64,000 nt of DNA from Plenodomus lindquistii. Its lineage: Eukaryota > Ascomycota > Dothideomycetes > Pleosporales > Leptosphaeriaceae. This document shows, one piece after another, positions 23,757-32,560 of the stretch (positions are counted from its first letter, which is position 1; the number at the start of each line of letters is the position of its first letter). Under the pieces are notes generated by a model, which did not search any database, was not told the DNA's origin, and saw only the letters and a program-made list of their open reading frames with translations. The stretch is from NCBI GenBank assembly GCA_025504975.1, contig JANUWI010000022.1:124001-188000 (forward strand), in the 5' to 3' direction. Both the position numbers and the translations under genes were made by a program.

Positions 23757-26700
23757 CTAAGGAGTTATTGAGAGGTGGTCTAGTTGCTGTTGGATTTCCT
23801 CAATCGGAGTCTCGTTCGTTGGCGTTGAGAGCGTCTCAGCTTTGATAAGTCCGAGTTGATGGAGGAACCTTCCCCAGGATCCCTTCGGCAGGGCCTTTGT
23901 GAGGCCGTCTGCGATCATTTCTGATGACTGTACGTACTGTACGTTTATCCGTTGTTGTTGTACTTCCTGCCGTAGCCAGTGGTTGTGGATATCAACGTGT
24001 CGGAGCTTGGTTTGGAGCTTTGAGACCTCCGCGGTGAGTAGTCGGATGGTCTGTTGATTGTCGCATTCAATGATAATAGGTCCTGGCTCAATCTTGACGT
24101 GGAGCTCCTGAAGGAGCCTCGAGATAAAGAGAGCTTCCTTGGCGACTTGGGACAGAGCGAGGAGTTCGGCTTCGGTGGTCGACGTGGTTACCGTGTCCTG
24201 CTTGTTTGCTTTCCAGGCGATAAGCCCGTTGTATAGCTTAATTGCGTAGCCCTGTGAGCTTTTCCTATCTCGTGTGTTGTCAGCAAAGGAGGCGTCGCTT
24301 GCGACTTGAAGGCGTGAGCCACCCCCGAGTTGCAACACGGTTGATTTGGTGTCCTGAAGATACATCAAGACTCGGTCTGCAGCTTTGTGATGTTCATGGC
24401 TGGGATTGGTAAGATGCCTTGCTAGTCGTGACGTAGCAAATGAGATGTCTGGTCGCGTGGTGACTGCGGCGAAGAGAAGTGATCCAATCTTTCGTTGATA
24501 TTTGTTGACGTCCGCGTGGCTCGCTAGTCCGTCGCTTGGCAATAGCTCAATGGCTGCCATCGGAGTGTCGTGTGCTACTCCTCGATCGTCGATCAGTCGA
24601 CTGATCTTGTCGCAGTAGGAGGCCTGGGAGAGTTGGATCCGGCGCGAGGCTCGGTCACGGATTATCTCCATCCCGAGGAACCATTGTAAGTCGTGTCCTC
24701 CGGTAATCGTGTACTGCTTCTTCAGCTGCTCCGTTACTCCGGTAGCCTGCTGATCCTGCCCTGTTGGATAAGCCCTGATGATATCATCAACGTAAAAGAA
24801 GATAATGATACTGCCCTTAATAAGGCAGCACGGCTCATGTGGTATAGCTTCAAAGCCGAGCCTCTGCAGGGTTGCTGTGAACTCCTTCTGCCAGAGCAGT
24901 GGTGAGATCCTAAGGCCATATAATGCCTTGTTGACTTGTAGGATCGTGCCGGCCTTCTGATGGCCTTTCGGCATACGCATGTAGACAACTCGGTCCATCG
25001 CTGCGTGTACGAACGCGTTCGTAACGTCGAATTGCTTGAGCTCTAGTTCGTGCTGGGCTGCGATTGCCATCAACATTCTGAACGAGCGGCTAGCTAGTGT
25101 GGCTGCGTAGGTGTCTTGAGAGGTAATGTTTCTCTGTTGATCTCCTCGGACCACTAGTCGCGCCTTGCATTTGAGGAGGTTGTGGTCTTTATCCAGCTTG
25201 TACGTGTAGACCCACATGCAGTCAAGGATCTGTTGTCCCGTTGACTTAGCCGTTCTGATTGGAACTTCAGTCCATGAACCCATCTGAGCATGGCTCAAAA
25301 GATGGTCAAGTTCAGCTTGTTTAAACTCAGCGCCTAGTGGATGATCCTCAAGCTTGCTTTTGTACGTGGGAGGAGGCGGTAGCTGGCTGCGATGGGGTCT
25401 CGAGCCGGTGGCAAGCATCCTTCTCAATCGGGCTTTGTCAATGGCTTCTCCTCTGGTCGTCCCTATGTTGCCTGCTTGGGTTCCTGCGGTAAACGCTGCT
25501 GCCCATGGGATTGTACGGGATGACACCGATTGTTCCTCAGGGTGTGTCCCTGCCATGAATTGTGCAAGGAGAGCCGCTGGTGGCGGCGTCGGCGGTGGAG
25601 ATGGGTAATGATCCCTAATCTTCCTACCGTTGTAGTATCCCGGCGGATCTGCTTCAGGATGTGGCTCTGAGGCCTCTTCAAGAGCATCGTCCTCGTGGAA
25701 GGATTCAGTTTCCGGTTCGTGTGCTGGTGAAGGGAGCTCCATGGTCCTCACAAGCGTGGCGATTTCTCTTAGTGTGCTGTGCATGAGGTTGTCCATCAGG
25801 TCTTCTACCTTCCCATCAAAAGTTGTTTGTTCGTCAAAGGTGACGTCCCTAGTGCTAATGACCTTGGCCGGGGATGGGATCCATATCCTGTAGATGTTGG
25901 TAGATCGATATCCTACTAGGTATCCTACCCAGGCTTTTGGATCAAGGCGTTGCAAGCGTCCTTTTCCGCGATACGTGTCGTCGGTCATGGCGAACGCTTT
26001 GCAGCCGTATGCTCTAAGGTGAGCAAGGTTTGGTTTTCGTATCGACGTGACTATGCCGTTGCTAAAGGCCACGCGAGTGAAGAAGATCTCGTATGGAGTC
26101 TTCCAGTTGTTTGCGTAGTTAGGCGATCGGTTGTATAGGTAGACGGCGGCTCGCGTTATCTCCGGCCAGAGCTCCCATGAGAGATTGGCGTCGAGTCGCA
26201 TTGCGCGCGCTTTCTCCTTGTTTACACCCCCTGAGCGTTCGGCGCCTCCGTTCTGTGCTTGTGTATCCGGGGCCGAGGGCTCAATAACCATGCCTTGCGA
26301 TGAAAGGTAGCGCTGTACCTCTGGCTTGACCGTTGTGATTTCGTTGTCCGCTTCGATGATCTTTACGGTGATGTTGAAATGGTTCTTGAGAAATAGAATG
26401 AAGTTAGAGAATGCTTTGATGATGGACTTTGCGGTCCTGTTGTCGGTGAAGTAATAGTCCCATTGCATTCCTGAGCATCTGTCGGTGATGAGCATCTGGC
26501 TCCTTTCTTTGGTGATGCTTTGGTGTTCGTATGAATGGAAATCGATGGCCAGTCTCTCTCCTGGTCCTTCGTAATCTGTATTTCGTGGGGCCCGTCTGAT
26601 TTGACGCCGGGCCTTGGCTCGTCCACAGGAGTTGCACTCTACTGTAGTAATGCCTTTCACTCGCACCCCCTCAGCTTGCTGCATGAGGTGCTCCACGGTT

Positions 26701-27281
26701 GCTGGACCGGGATGCCCAAGTCTCTTGTGCCATACGAGTGCTGGGGCTATCTGAGCTCGTCTCGGTGTACGCGACGTTGCTTTGTGTGTGTGGTAAGCCG
26801 CAGGTGCCAATGTGTGGTGCTCGATTACCCATTGGCCGTACAGCTCCTGCAGGCTTCCAATGATTGTGCTGTCCGACGCTCGTAGCGTTGTTGGATCGGT
26901 TCTGGTGTCCCACCATATTCCTTGTTGTCGGAGTAATCGGAAGGATACAAGATTACAGAGGAAGTCAGGACAGACGGCTACGTCATGGAGCGTTATTATC
27001 GTCGTTCGCTGATCGTGCCTGAGGGGCAGCCGGATGGAGCCGTACCCCCTGATCCAGACTTGTGTGTTACCGGCCCATATATAGTCTGAGGGTCCGGGTG
27101 CGCGATAGTCATATATGCGTTGGGGATCGTTCGTAATATGGCATGTCGTGCCTGAATCCAGAATGTATGAATTTCGGAGCGGATAATCACTTGTTGTGGC
27201 AGCGAAGCCTGCCTCTGTATTGGACGTTGCCAGGAACCGATCCTCGGAACCTCCAACTTGCGTGATTTGACGACCATAGAG
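23757..27281 (-). CDS. Pol of Copia element 1 (protease-integrase-RT-RNase H), expressed by readthrough
   Basis: 1174 residues in the same frame as Gag, starting directly after the UGA; there is no good ATG at its beginning, so it is expected as a Gag-Pol fusion. Counting from the codon after UGA: aspartic protease DSG (Asp 42); integrase HHCC zinc site (His 185, His 190, Cys 216, Cys 219) and DD35E core (Asp 247, Asp 312, Glu 348, exactly 35 residues between the last two); Copia integrase end with RDVTFDE; RT with QFDVTNAFVHA and YVDD (830-833); RNase H with Asp 996, a TTEAE motif (about 1040), Asp 1074 and ADGLTK. Length and domain order (IN before RT) are those of Ty1/copia. Oddities compared with element 2: Cys for Tyr in 'TDR(Y)SG' and Arg for Met after YVDDII. 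Whether this copy still transposes is unknown. Confidence 0.95.
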   Translation of the reverse strand, partial: LYGRQITQVGGSEDRFLATSNTEAGFAATTSDYPLRNSYILDSGTTCHITNDPQRIYDYRAPGPSDYIWAGNTQVWIRGYGSIRLPLRHDQRTTIITLHDVAVCPDFLCNLVSFRLLRQQGIWWDTRTDPTTLRASDSTIIGSLQELYGQWVIEHHTLAPAAYHTHKATSRTPRRAQIAPALVWHKRLGHPGPATVEHLMQQAEGVRVKGITTVECNSCGRAKARRQIRRAPRNTDYEGPGERLAIDFHSYEHQSITKERSQMLITDRCSGMQWDYYFTDNRTAKSIIKAFSNFILFLKNHFNITVKIIEADNEITTVKPEVQRYLSSQGMVIEPSAPDTQAQNGGAERSGGVNKEKARAMRLDANLSWELWPEITRAAVYLYNRSPNYANNWKTPYEIFFTRVAFSNGIVTSIRKPNLAHLRAYGCKAFAMTDDTYRGKGRLQRLDPKAWVGYLVGYRSTNIYRIWIPSPAKVISTRDVTFDEQTTFDGKVEDLMDNLMHSTLREIATLVRTMELPSPAHEPETESFHEDDALEEASEPHPEADPPGYYNGRKIRDHYPSPPPTPPPAALLAQFMAGTHPEEQSVSSRTIPWAAAFTAGTQAGNIGTTRGEAIDKARLRRMLATGSRPHRSQLPPPPTYKSKLEDHPLGAEFKQAELDHLLSHAQMGSWTEVPIRTAKSTGQQILDCMWVYTYKLDKDHNLLKCKARLVVRGDQQRNITSQDTYAATLASRSFRMLMAIAAQHELELKQFDVTNAFVHAAMDRVVYMRMPKGHQKAGTILQVNKALYGLRISPLLWQKEFTATLQRLGFEAIPHEPCCLIKGSIIIFFYVDDIIRAYPTGQDQQATGVTEQLKKQYTITGGHDLQWFLGMEIIRDRASRRIQLSQASYCDKISRLIDDRGVAHDTPMAAIELLPSDGLASHADVNKYQRKIGSLLFAAVTTRPDISFATSRLARHLTNPSHEHHKAADRVLMYLQDTKSTVLQLGGGSRLQVASDASFADNTRDRKSSQGYAIKLYNGLIAWKANKQDTVTTSTTEAELLALSQVAKEALFISRLLQELHVKIEPGPIIIECDNQQTIRLLTAEVSKLQTKLRHVDIHNHWLRQEVQQQRINVQYVQSSEMIADGLTKALPKGSWGRFLHQLGLIKAETLSTPTNETPIEEIQQQLDHLSITP

Positions 27282-27284
27282 TCA
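27279..27284 (-). promoter_or_regulatory. Gag/Pol stop UGA in readthrough context, element 1
   Basis: Element-sense sequence GAA TGA CTC TAT. It is the only stop in a 1572-codon frame from the Gag ATG to the end of Pol. UGA followed by CUN is a leaky context in several eukaryotic readthrough cases; CUA is the classic version and is what element 2 has. Readthrough is inferred, not shown. Confidence 0.7.
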
Positions 27285-28472
27285 TTCTATTTCCGGAGTT
27301 GGGGTATGGGACTGCTTGATAGTTGGCGTCCTTGTGCGGGGTCGGCTCTGTGAGCGGATTAGCCCTTGTAGTTCTGGGTCTTGTTCCTTCTTGAATTTGA
27401 CGAGCTCCTTTACGGACTCGTTTGGTTTCCACCAGCCGGGTGCTTTCTCCTCATGTAGGTAGTAGCAGTCCTTCAAGGCATGGCGTTGTCCACATGCTAA
27501 GCATTTTGTGGAGGAGTATGAGCCTTCTGGAGGTCTCTCGGCTTGGCGCTTTCGATCGTTGCCGCGTTGATTACGGGGTCTTCCCCGGCGAGATGGCGCG
27601 CTGTTCACAGTAGAGGCGTCCCTTGTACTGTCCTGATGGGCTTCGCCCTCAGCGGTGTCATGTGAAGCCTCGTCATGAGCTGCAATGAAACTTGCTTTGC
27701 TCTTCCCTGTTTTCAGGGGATGGTTATTCATCATGTACTCCCGATAGCGTTTCATCATCTCTTTGCGGTTCATTCCGGGTTGGTATCGTCCAGAGTCCTG
27801 GAAGGTGGTTGCCCACACATTTGCCACCTTGTTAACCGATGTGAGGAAATCTTTTGTTACTGCATTGATCTGCAGTACTTCCGGTACGTTGTATGCCTCT
27901 GCTTCAGTTGCGGCTTGGTCGTATTCTGCGAGCCAGCTATCCCAGTGCGCGGAGGTTCTCATTGGCTTCAATGCCTGAAGGTATCGCTCGCGGGCTCGCT
28001 CTTGTTCAAGTTGTTCGTCAATCCCAATCGTCGCTTCGAGGCTTATGAGCCATTTTCGGAGGGATTGGTCGGGTAGGCAACAGGTTCGGAGCAGATGCGG
28101 TGTTACTGTTGATTGGATGAACGCTACGATGTGCTGAAGGCTGGATTGCTCTTTCTCGTAGTCATGTCGGTCGTTCTTGTATTGTTCGAGGAGGATTTTG
28201 TGATACTCGAGGTCATCCCGGAAAGCCTTCTGGCCTGCTGTGGAGAGATCGGTGATCCTTCTTGGGCTTGTGGTACTTGCATTGGCTGGCGCGTAATCAG
28301 CAATCACCGGGGCTCTTTCTGCTACCGGTTTAACTGTTGGCCGGGTAGTAGACTTAGGATTGATCTTGTCCCAGATGTTATGTGCGATGCAGCGCGCTTT
28401 GAGCTGCGTCATCCATGTTGTGTAGTCTGTGTGATCCCGTAGGATAACTGTTGGATCACGCATTGTCGTCAT
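27282..28472 (-). CDS. Gag of Copia element 1
   Basis: 396-residue capsid/nucleocapsid protein that packages element RNA into cytoplasmic virus-like particles. The start is the first ATG (M-T-T-M-R-D-P) after the LTR and primer site; a second ATG three codons on is an alternative. The N-terminal two thirds are helical, Copia-Gag-like (LxDHTDYTTWMTQLKA at residues 11-28 is the typical 'Y-x-x-W' opening). A basic Ser/Arg-rich stretch (about 290-318) precedes a zinc knuckle CLACGQRHALKDC (Cys 324, Cys 327, His 331, Cys 336; CX2CX3HX4C, one residue shorter than the retroviral CX2CX4HX4C). It ends at the UGA that separates it from Pol. Differs from element 2 Gag at three residues (Val 9, Thr 67 and a Gln/Pro). 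Confidence 0.95.
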   Translation of the reverse strand: MTTMRDPTVILRDHTDYTTWMTQLKARCIAHNIWDKINPKSTTRPTVKPVAERAPVIADYAPANASTTSPRRITDLSTAGQKAFRDDLEYHKILLEQYKNDRHDYEKEQSSLQHIVAFIQSTVTPHLLRTCCLPDQSLRKWLISLEATIGIDEQLEQERARERYLQALKPMRTSAHWDSWLAEYDQAATEAEAYNVPEVLQINAVTKDFLTSVNKVANVWATTFQDSGRYQPGMNRKEMMKRYREYMMNNHPLKTGKSKASFIAAHDEASHDTAEGEAHQDSTRDASTVNSAPSRRGRPRNQRGNDRKRQAERPPEGSYSSTKCLACGQRHALKDCYYLHEEKAPGWWKPNESVKELVKFKKEQDPELQGLIRSQSRPRTRTPTIKQSHTPTPEIE

Positions 28473-28514
28473 GTTGGATAGACGTGTTGGGGTGGCCTGA
28501 GCGGTAGTCGGCAG

Positions 28515-28527
28515 TGAGACTCTTAAT
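28515..28527 (-). promoter_or_regulatory. Primer-binding site, element 1 (tRNA-Lys CUU anticodon arm)
   Basis: ATTAAGAGTCTCA in the element sense, directly adjoining the 5' LTR. It is complementary to TGAGACTCTTAAT, the anticodon stem-loop of tRNA-Lys(CUU) from about position 27 to 39. Priming from a tRNA 5' half ending at position 39 is known for Drosophila copia (there with initiator Met). The tRNA identity is from memory of eukaryotic tRNA-Lys sequences and should be checked against the host. Confidence 0.6.
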
Positions 28528-28714
28528 TGTCAGATGCACGGTACTATTGAAAGTGCACGAATATTGATGAATTTGATGATGGTTGAGATCATTGATTGTG
28601 TCTTCTCCGAGCGTTGCTCAGGAGGCTAGTTTTGTCGCGTCGGCTGCAGGGTGCGCTAGCGCACCCTGTGCCCCGCTTATCTACTGGCTCTAGAATAACT
28701 CCGTCAATCTGACA
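28528..28714 (-). repeat. 5' LTR of Copia element 1
   Basis: 187 bp, TGTCAGATTG...CATCTGACA in the element sense, with 6-bp terminal inverted repeat TGTCAG/CTGACA. A perfect 22-bp palindrome lies at 28647-28668. Should hold the promoter, but I see no clear TATA box. Differs from the element 2 LTR at two positions (CTGCAG versus CTGTAG after the palindrome, and CCATCA versus CCCTCA). Confidence 0.96.
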
Positions 28715-29950
28715 AACTAGTTAAATATATTCTTTAGCTACGCTACGCCTATTATATTATTACTCTATTCTATTTTAGTAGTACTAACTATTATCTAATT
28801 ATTTTTATACTCTAGATTTTTTATTAAGCGCTTTTAAATATTACCTAAAAGTAGCGTATATAATAAAGATAGTAGTATAACTTTTTTATTAGTATATATA
28901 GCTATAATTACTATTAACTATTTATATAAACTATTTTATATAGGTTAATAATAGCCTTTTTATTTCTATAAATTCTAGCTAAAAACTCTATAGCTACTTT
29001 TACCTCTACTAAAGTAGAATTTTTTTTTATCTATATTATATATATTACCTAGCCTAACGTAGTATTTATAGAAGATTTAAGCTAGATTTTAAAACTATAT
29101 TTTATATTTATATAGAGAATCTACTCTATAGTAAAAATAGTTTTTCTTTTTACTATAGTATAATTTTAGCTTATTTTTATAATAATAAAAAAAGCGTATT
29201 ACCTAGCTTTAGAAGGCAGGCTTTCTATAGATTAAAGTATAGTAATTATATAGTATACCTCTAGAAAGTAGTAGCCTCTTTTCTATTAATTATCTAATAT
29301 AGTTTATAAGCTTTAACTTCTATTATAGAATAAAAAGTTACTAGTTAATTAATTTAGTAGTATATAAACTACATTTACGTTTATACTACTAGATAAGTAG
29401 TTTATTATTAACTTTAAAGTCTTTAGTAACTTATTTATATAAGAATTATACATTTAATAGCTATAATTCTAAAAATTTAATTACTTTATTAATTAGATCT
29501 ATATTAGGTAAAATATTAGCTATATAAAATATTATAATTATATTATTAGTATCTTTATAATTCTATAAGTTATTTTTATCTACTAGAATTTTACTAAAGC
29601 CTAGTATACTTAGTATAACTTCTATTTTACCTATATTATATATATTTTCTAGTAGAAAAGCTAGGTTCTATAGTACTCTACTAATAATATTAAACTATAC
29701 TATAATTTTATAGCTATAGTAGTAGTTATTAACATTTAATTTTATATATTTTACTTTTTCTCTATAGCTTTTTCCTTTATTCTGCGTTAGACTTACTTAT
29801 ATAAATTATACTTTATTTTTTTTATTTTAAATTACTATCTATTTTACTTTTTATCTAAATGTCTATCTATAATAACTCTCTAGTATTATTCTATAGATAA
29901 GAAGTTTTTTATAGCTAGCTCTAATTTTTAGCTAAATAGCCTTTTTATAT
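28715..29950 (-). pseudogene. RIP-degraded pogo-type transposase, N-terminal half (copy 2, continued)
   Basis: Continuation of the reverse-strand transposase interrupted by Copia element 1. Next to the insertion (about 28720-28800) the frame reads ...S-T-T-(K-I-E)-x-S-N-N-I-I-G-V-A-x-L-K-N-I-F-N, matching the family's 'GWTSNNIGxAWL' segment that precedes 'RLLILDSH' on the other side of the element. The HTH/CENP-B-like region should lie towards 29950, but I cannot place it with confidence. Stops are TAG/TAA. The outer end of the element is not defined. Confidence 0.55.
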
Positions 29951-31408
29951 ATTTTTCTCTAGCCTGCTAGTATACTTTTAGTATAATAAACTTGCTATTT
30001 ATACCTACCTATTTAGCCTAGTTTTTTAGACGTACTAGAGTAGTAGATAATATATAGAGACGTAGATTATAATACTAACGCCTAAAGTATTTAAACTAAA
30101 ACTAAGTATACTAGTAGCTATATATAGCTTCTCTAGCTCTAATTAGAAAAGAATATTCTTAAAAATTAGTTCTAGTAGAGCTTAAATATTAGTTAATATT
30201 ACTATTAACTATAGTTTATAAAAGCGTATTTATAATTTAATGCCTAAAGTATATTTATAAAGTAACCTAATATAGAAATATATTCTATAAAGGCGTAAGC
30301 TATTAGCTATAGATATAATTTTTATTAAAACTTTTTATATATATAGAGCTAAGCCTAAGTTTTTATTATTTAAATTTATTATATTAGGTTATTACTACTA
30401 TACTATACTATTTTAGAAATATTATAAATATAAATGTTTATAACGCTCTAAATTAGACTAGATAAATTTAGAGTAGTATACTCTAGCTTCTAATCTAGTT
30501 ATATAAAGGTAGAGGCGGTTTAAAAAGAATAATCTACTACTAAATTAGCTAAGTAATTAGTAGCTAAAGTATTTATAAATAGTAATTAGCTTTACTAGAT
30601 ATAAAACTTATTAATATTACTAATAAACTAGGTTTTAAATAGATGTAGTATTTTATAAAGTAAACTATTTTTTTATTTAGATAAAATATTAAACTATACC
30701 TAGTACTAGATTAACTATACTTTTAAAAATAAAAAACTTGTTAAATTAGCTTTTAGGTTAACTTATAGAAATAAAGATAATAGAGTAGTTAATAATAGAA
30801 ATAGAGGCCTAGCCTACTATAAAGTATTAGTAATATTAATTATAGAAACTTACTATATAATTATATAAAGTAAAAAAACGCTATATAAATTTATACTAGT
30901 ATACTAGTATAGCTACTAAAAGCAAGAATAAATAAACTAAATTATTAGAATTACTTATTAAAAATAAAAAAAAGTTAAGTAATAGTATATAAAGTGCTAT
31001 AGTTTAAACTTTTTATTAAATAAAGTACTTAATAATAGTATTTTTTTATATCTAAAACTATATTTAATAACGCTTTTAGTACTATAATTAGAGCTATATA
31101 GTTTAACTATAAAAACTAGTAAAAAACTACTATAGGTATTTATTATACTATTTAAAAAGTACTATAAATTATAAATATAGTTTTAGAAAGTATATAATTT
31201 ACGCTAAGCAAAAATAGTATTCTAGAGTTAGTAAATAATATCTCTAGTATAAAAATAGAAAATTTAGCTAAGTAATCTAAAATAATAGATTTATTTATAG
31301 AGAAAAAATAGAATAATATAGAGACGTTTATATAGAATTAGTTTAAATAGGTATTTAGTAAACTTTTTTATAGACTACTTATAGATTAAAATTTTATTTT
31401 AGAGCTAT
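29951..31408. other. RIP-degraded DNA, no gene recognised
   Basis: AT-rich, with TAG/TAA throughout and no family motif I could name. It was contiguous with the sequence at 44303 before the Gypsy element inserted, because the AAAAG at 31409-31413 is repeated at 44298-44302. Confidence 0.5.
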
Positions 31409-31413
31409 AAAAG
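31409..31413 (+). repeat. Target-site duplication of Gypsy element, left copy
   Basis: AAAAG, repeated at 44298-44302, flanking a 12.9-kb nested structure. Five bases is the usual size for Ty3/Gypsy elements. Confidence 0.75.
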
Positions 31414-31891
31414 TGTTATAAACTAGAAAAGAAAAAAGTAATAACTATATAGAAATAAAGAAATAAATAACTAGATAGCTAGAGCTAGTATTCTATAACT
31501 AGTAGATAACACTACCCTACGTAGTGTATATTCTATAGGCTTAGTAGAATAGCTATATAGAACAAGTTATGTGCGTTTTATAAAATTCTATAATATTCTA
31601 TAAATTCTACGTATAGAATAATATAGAATAGTATAGAATAATATAGAATAATACAAGTATATAGAAATATTAAAATACTTTTATAGTAGATTGTATTTAA
31701 CTTATATAAATAAGCAAGTAATATACTTAGTTATTTTAAATACATTTATTACTCTTTTTAGAAACGTACTTTTACTATTTTAGTAATAAACTACTACTAT
31801 CTATATATAACGCCTATTTTTAAAAACTAACTTTTACATTTTTTTTAATACTAGCTACTTTATATTATAGCTATTTAAAAAGATCTTTATA
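31414..31891 (+). repeat. 5' LTR of the Gypsy element
   Basis: About 478 bp, starting TGTTATAAAC and ending ...CTTTATA; the final TA is probably a RIP-altered CA. It contains a strong inverted repeat near 31590-31650 (arms TTCTATAATATTCTATA and TATAGAATAATATAGAA) followed by about four 10-bp units of TATAGAATAN. Matches 37887-37944, 38681-38731 and 43925-44297 combined. Confidence 0.85.
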
Positions 31892-31974
31892 TTTTAAACA
31901 CTTTAAAATAAGCAACATTTCTATAGATACTCTAGATGCTTTAACTACTAGCTACTCTAGTACTTACGTAGCTA

Positions 31975-32560
31975 AGCCTAACCTCTACTTTAAAAAAAAA
32001 GCTAAGCTTAAAACATAGATCCTCTAGTACAATTATTACTTCTATATTAAAAGAGATTAGATTAATAATAATAACTAAGTTATAATTATAACTAGTTTTA
32101 TAAAAAAAAATACTAAAAAATAGATTACTCTATTTTTACGTAAATATATAGATAAAGACGTTATAAACGCTAAAAATGTTAATCTAATTAAAAATTAGAA
32201 CACATTTAAAAATAAACTCTAAATAATTTTTTTTTCTTTTAAAGAATTAATTATTACTAAAGAAAAAATCTAAATATTATAATAAACTAAGTCTACCGCA
32301 GACTATATAATAATATTTTAGTAATACTAAAAATAACTTAACTAGAATAATAAGGCATTAATACGTATATATAAATAAAGTTTTAAACTAAAAGTTTATA
32401 GAGAATTTATAAAATCTAGAAGTATTATTAGAATACTAGACAACCTAGTAGAAAATATAATCTATATTAATAATAATCTATATAAACTTAAATTAGCTAA
32501 ATAAAGCTATAAATAAACATTACCTACTATAGATAAGTAGGAGTCTAGAAAACTCTAGAG
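31975..32560 (+). pseudogene. Gypsy gag remnant
   Basis: The forward frame keeps the order of the fungal Ty3/Gypsy capsid domain: a 'KLKTW...QYNYYF' segment, 'VIITSF(I)KKNTKKWI', 'LRKYID' (about 32010-32150), then a 'TKSTADYIxxFQQY' segment (about 32288-32330) and a terminal 'YINNNLYKLKLAK' segment (about 32460-32505). Many stops, mainly TAG and TAA. No nucleocapsid zinc knuckle could be read further on. Identification is by motif order only. Confidence 0.7.

Larger units (their letters stand above)
23526..28714 (-). mobile_element. Copia LTR retrotransposon, element 1 (structurally complete)
   Basis: A 5189-bp Ty1/copia (Pseudoviridae-type) element in reverse orientation: 187-bp LTRs, tRNA-Lys-type primer site, gag, in-frame UGA, pol (protease, integrase, reverse transcriptase, RNase H) and polypurine tract. 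Base composition is normal and its frames are intact, unlike all surrounding DNA. LTRs are identical except at the two outermost bases of the left end, so insertion is recent. It sits inside the transposase frame of pogo copy 2. The flanks share ACTAGTT (23522-23528, 28716-28722) instead of showing the neat 5-bp duplication of element 2. It is 5' to 5' with element 2, 10017 bp away. Confidence 0.97.
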
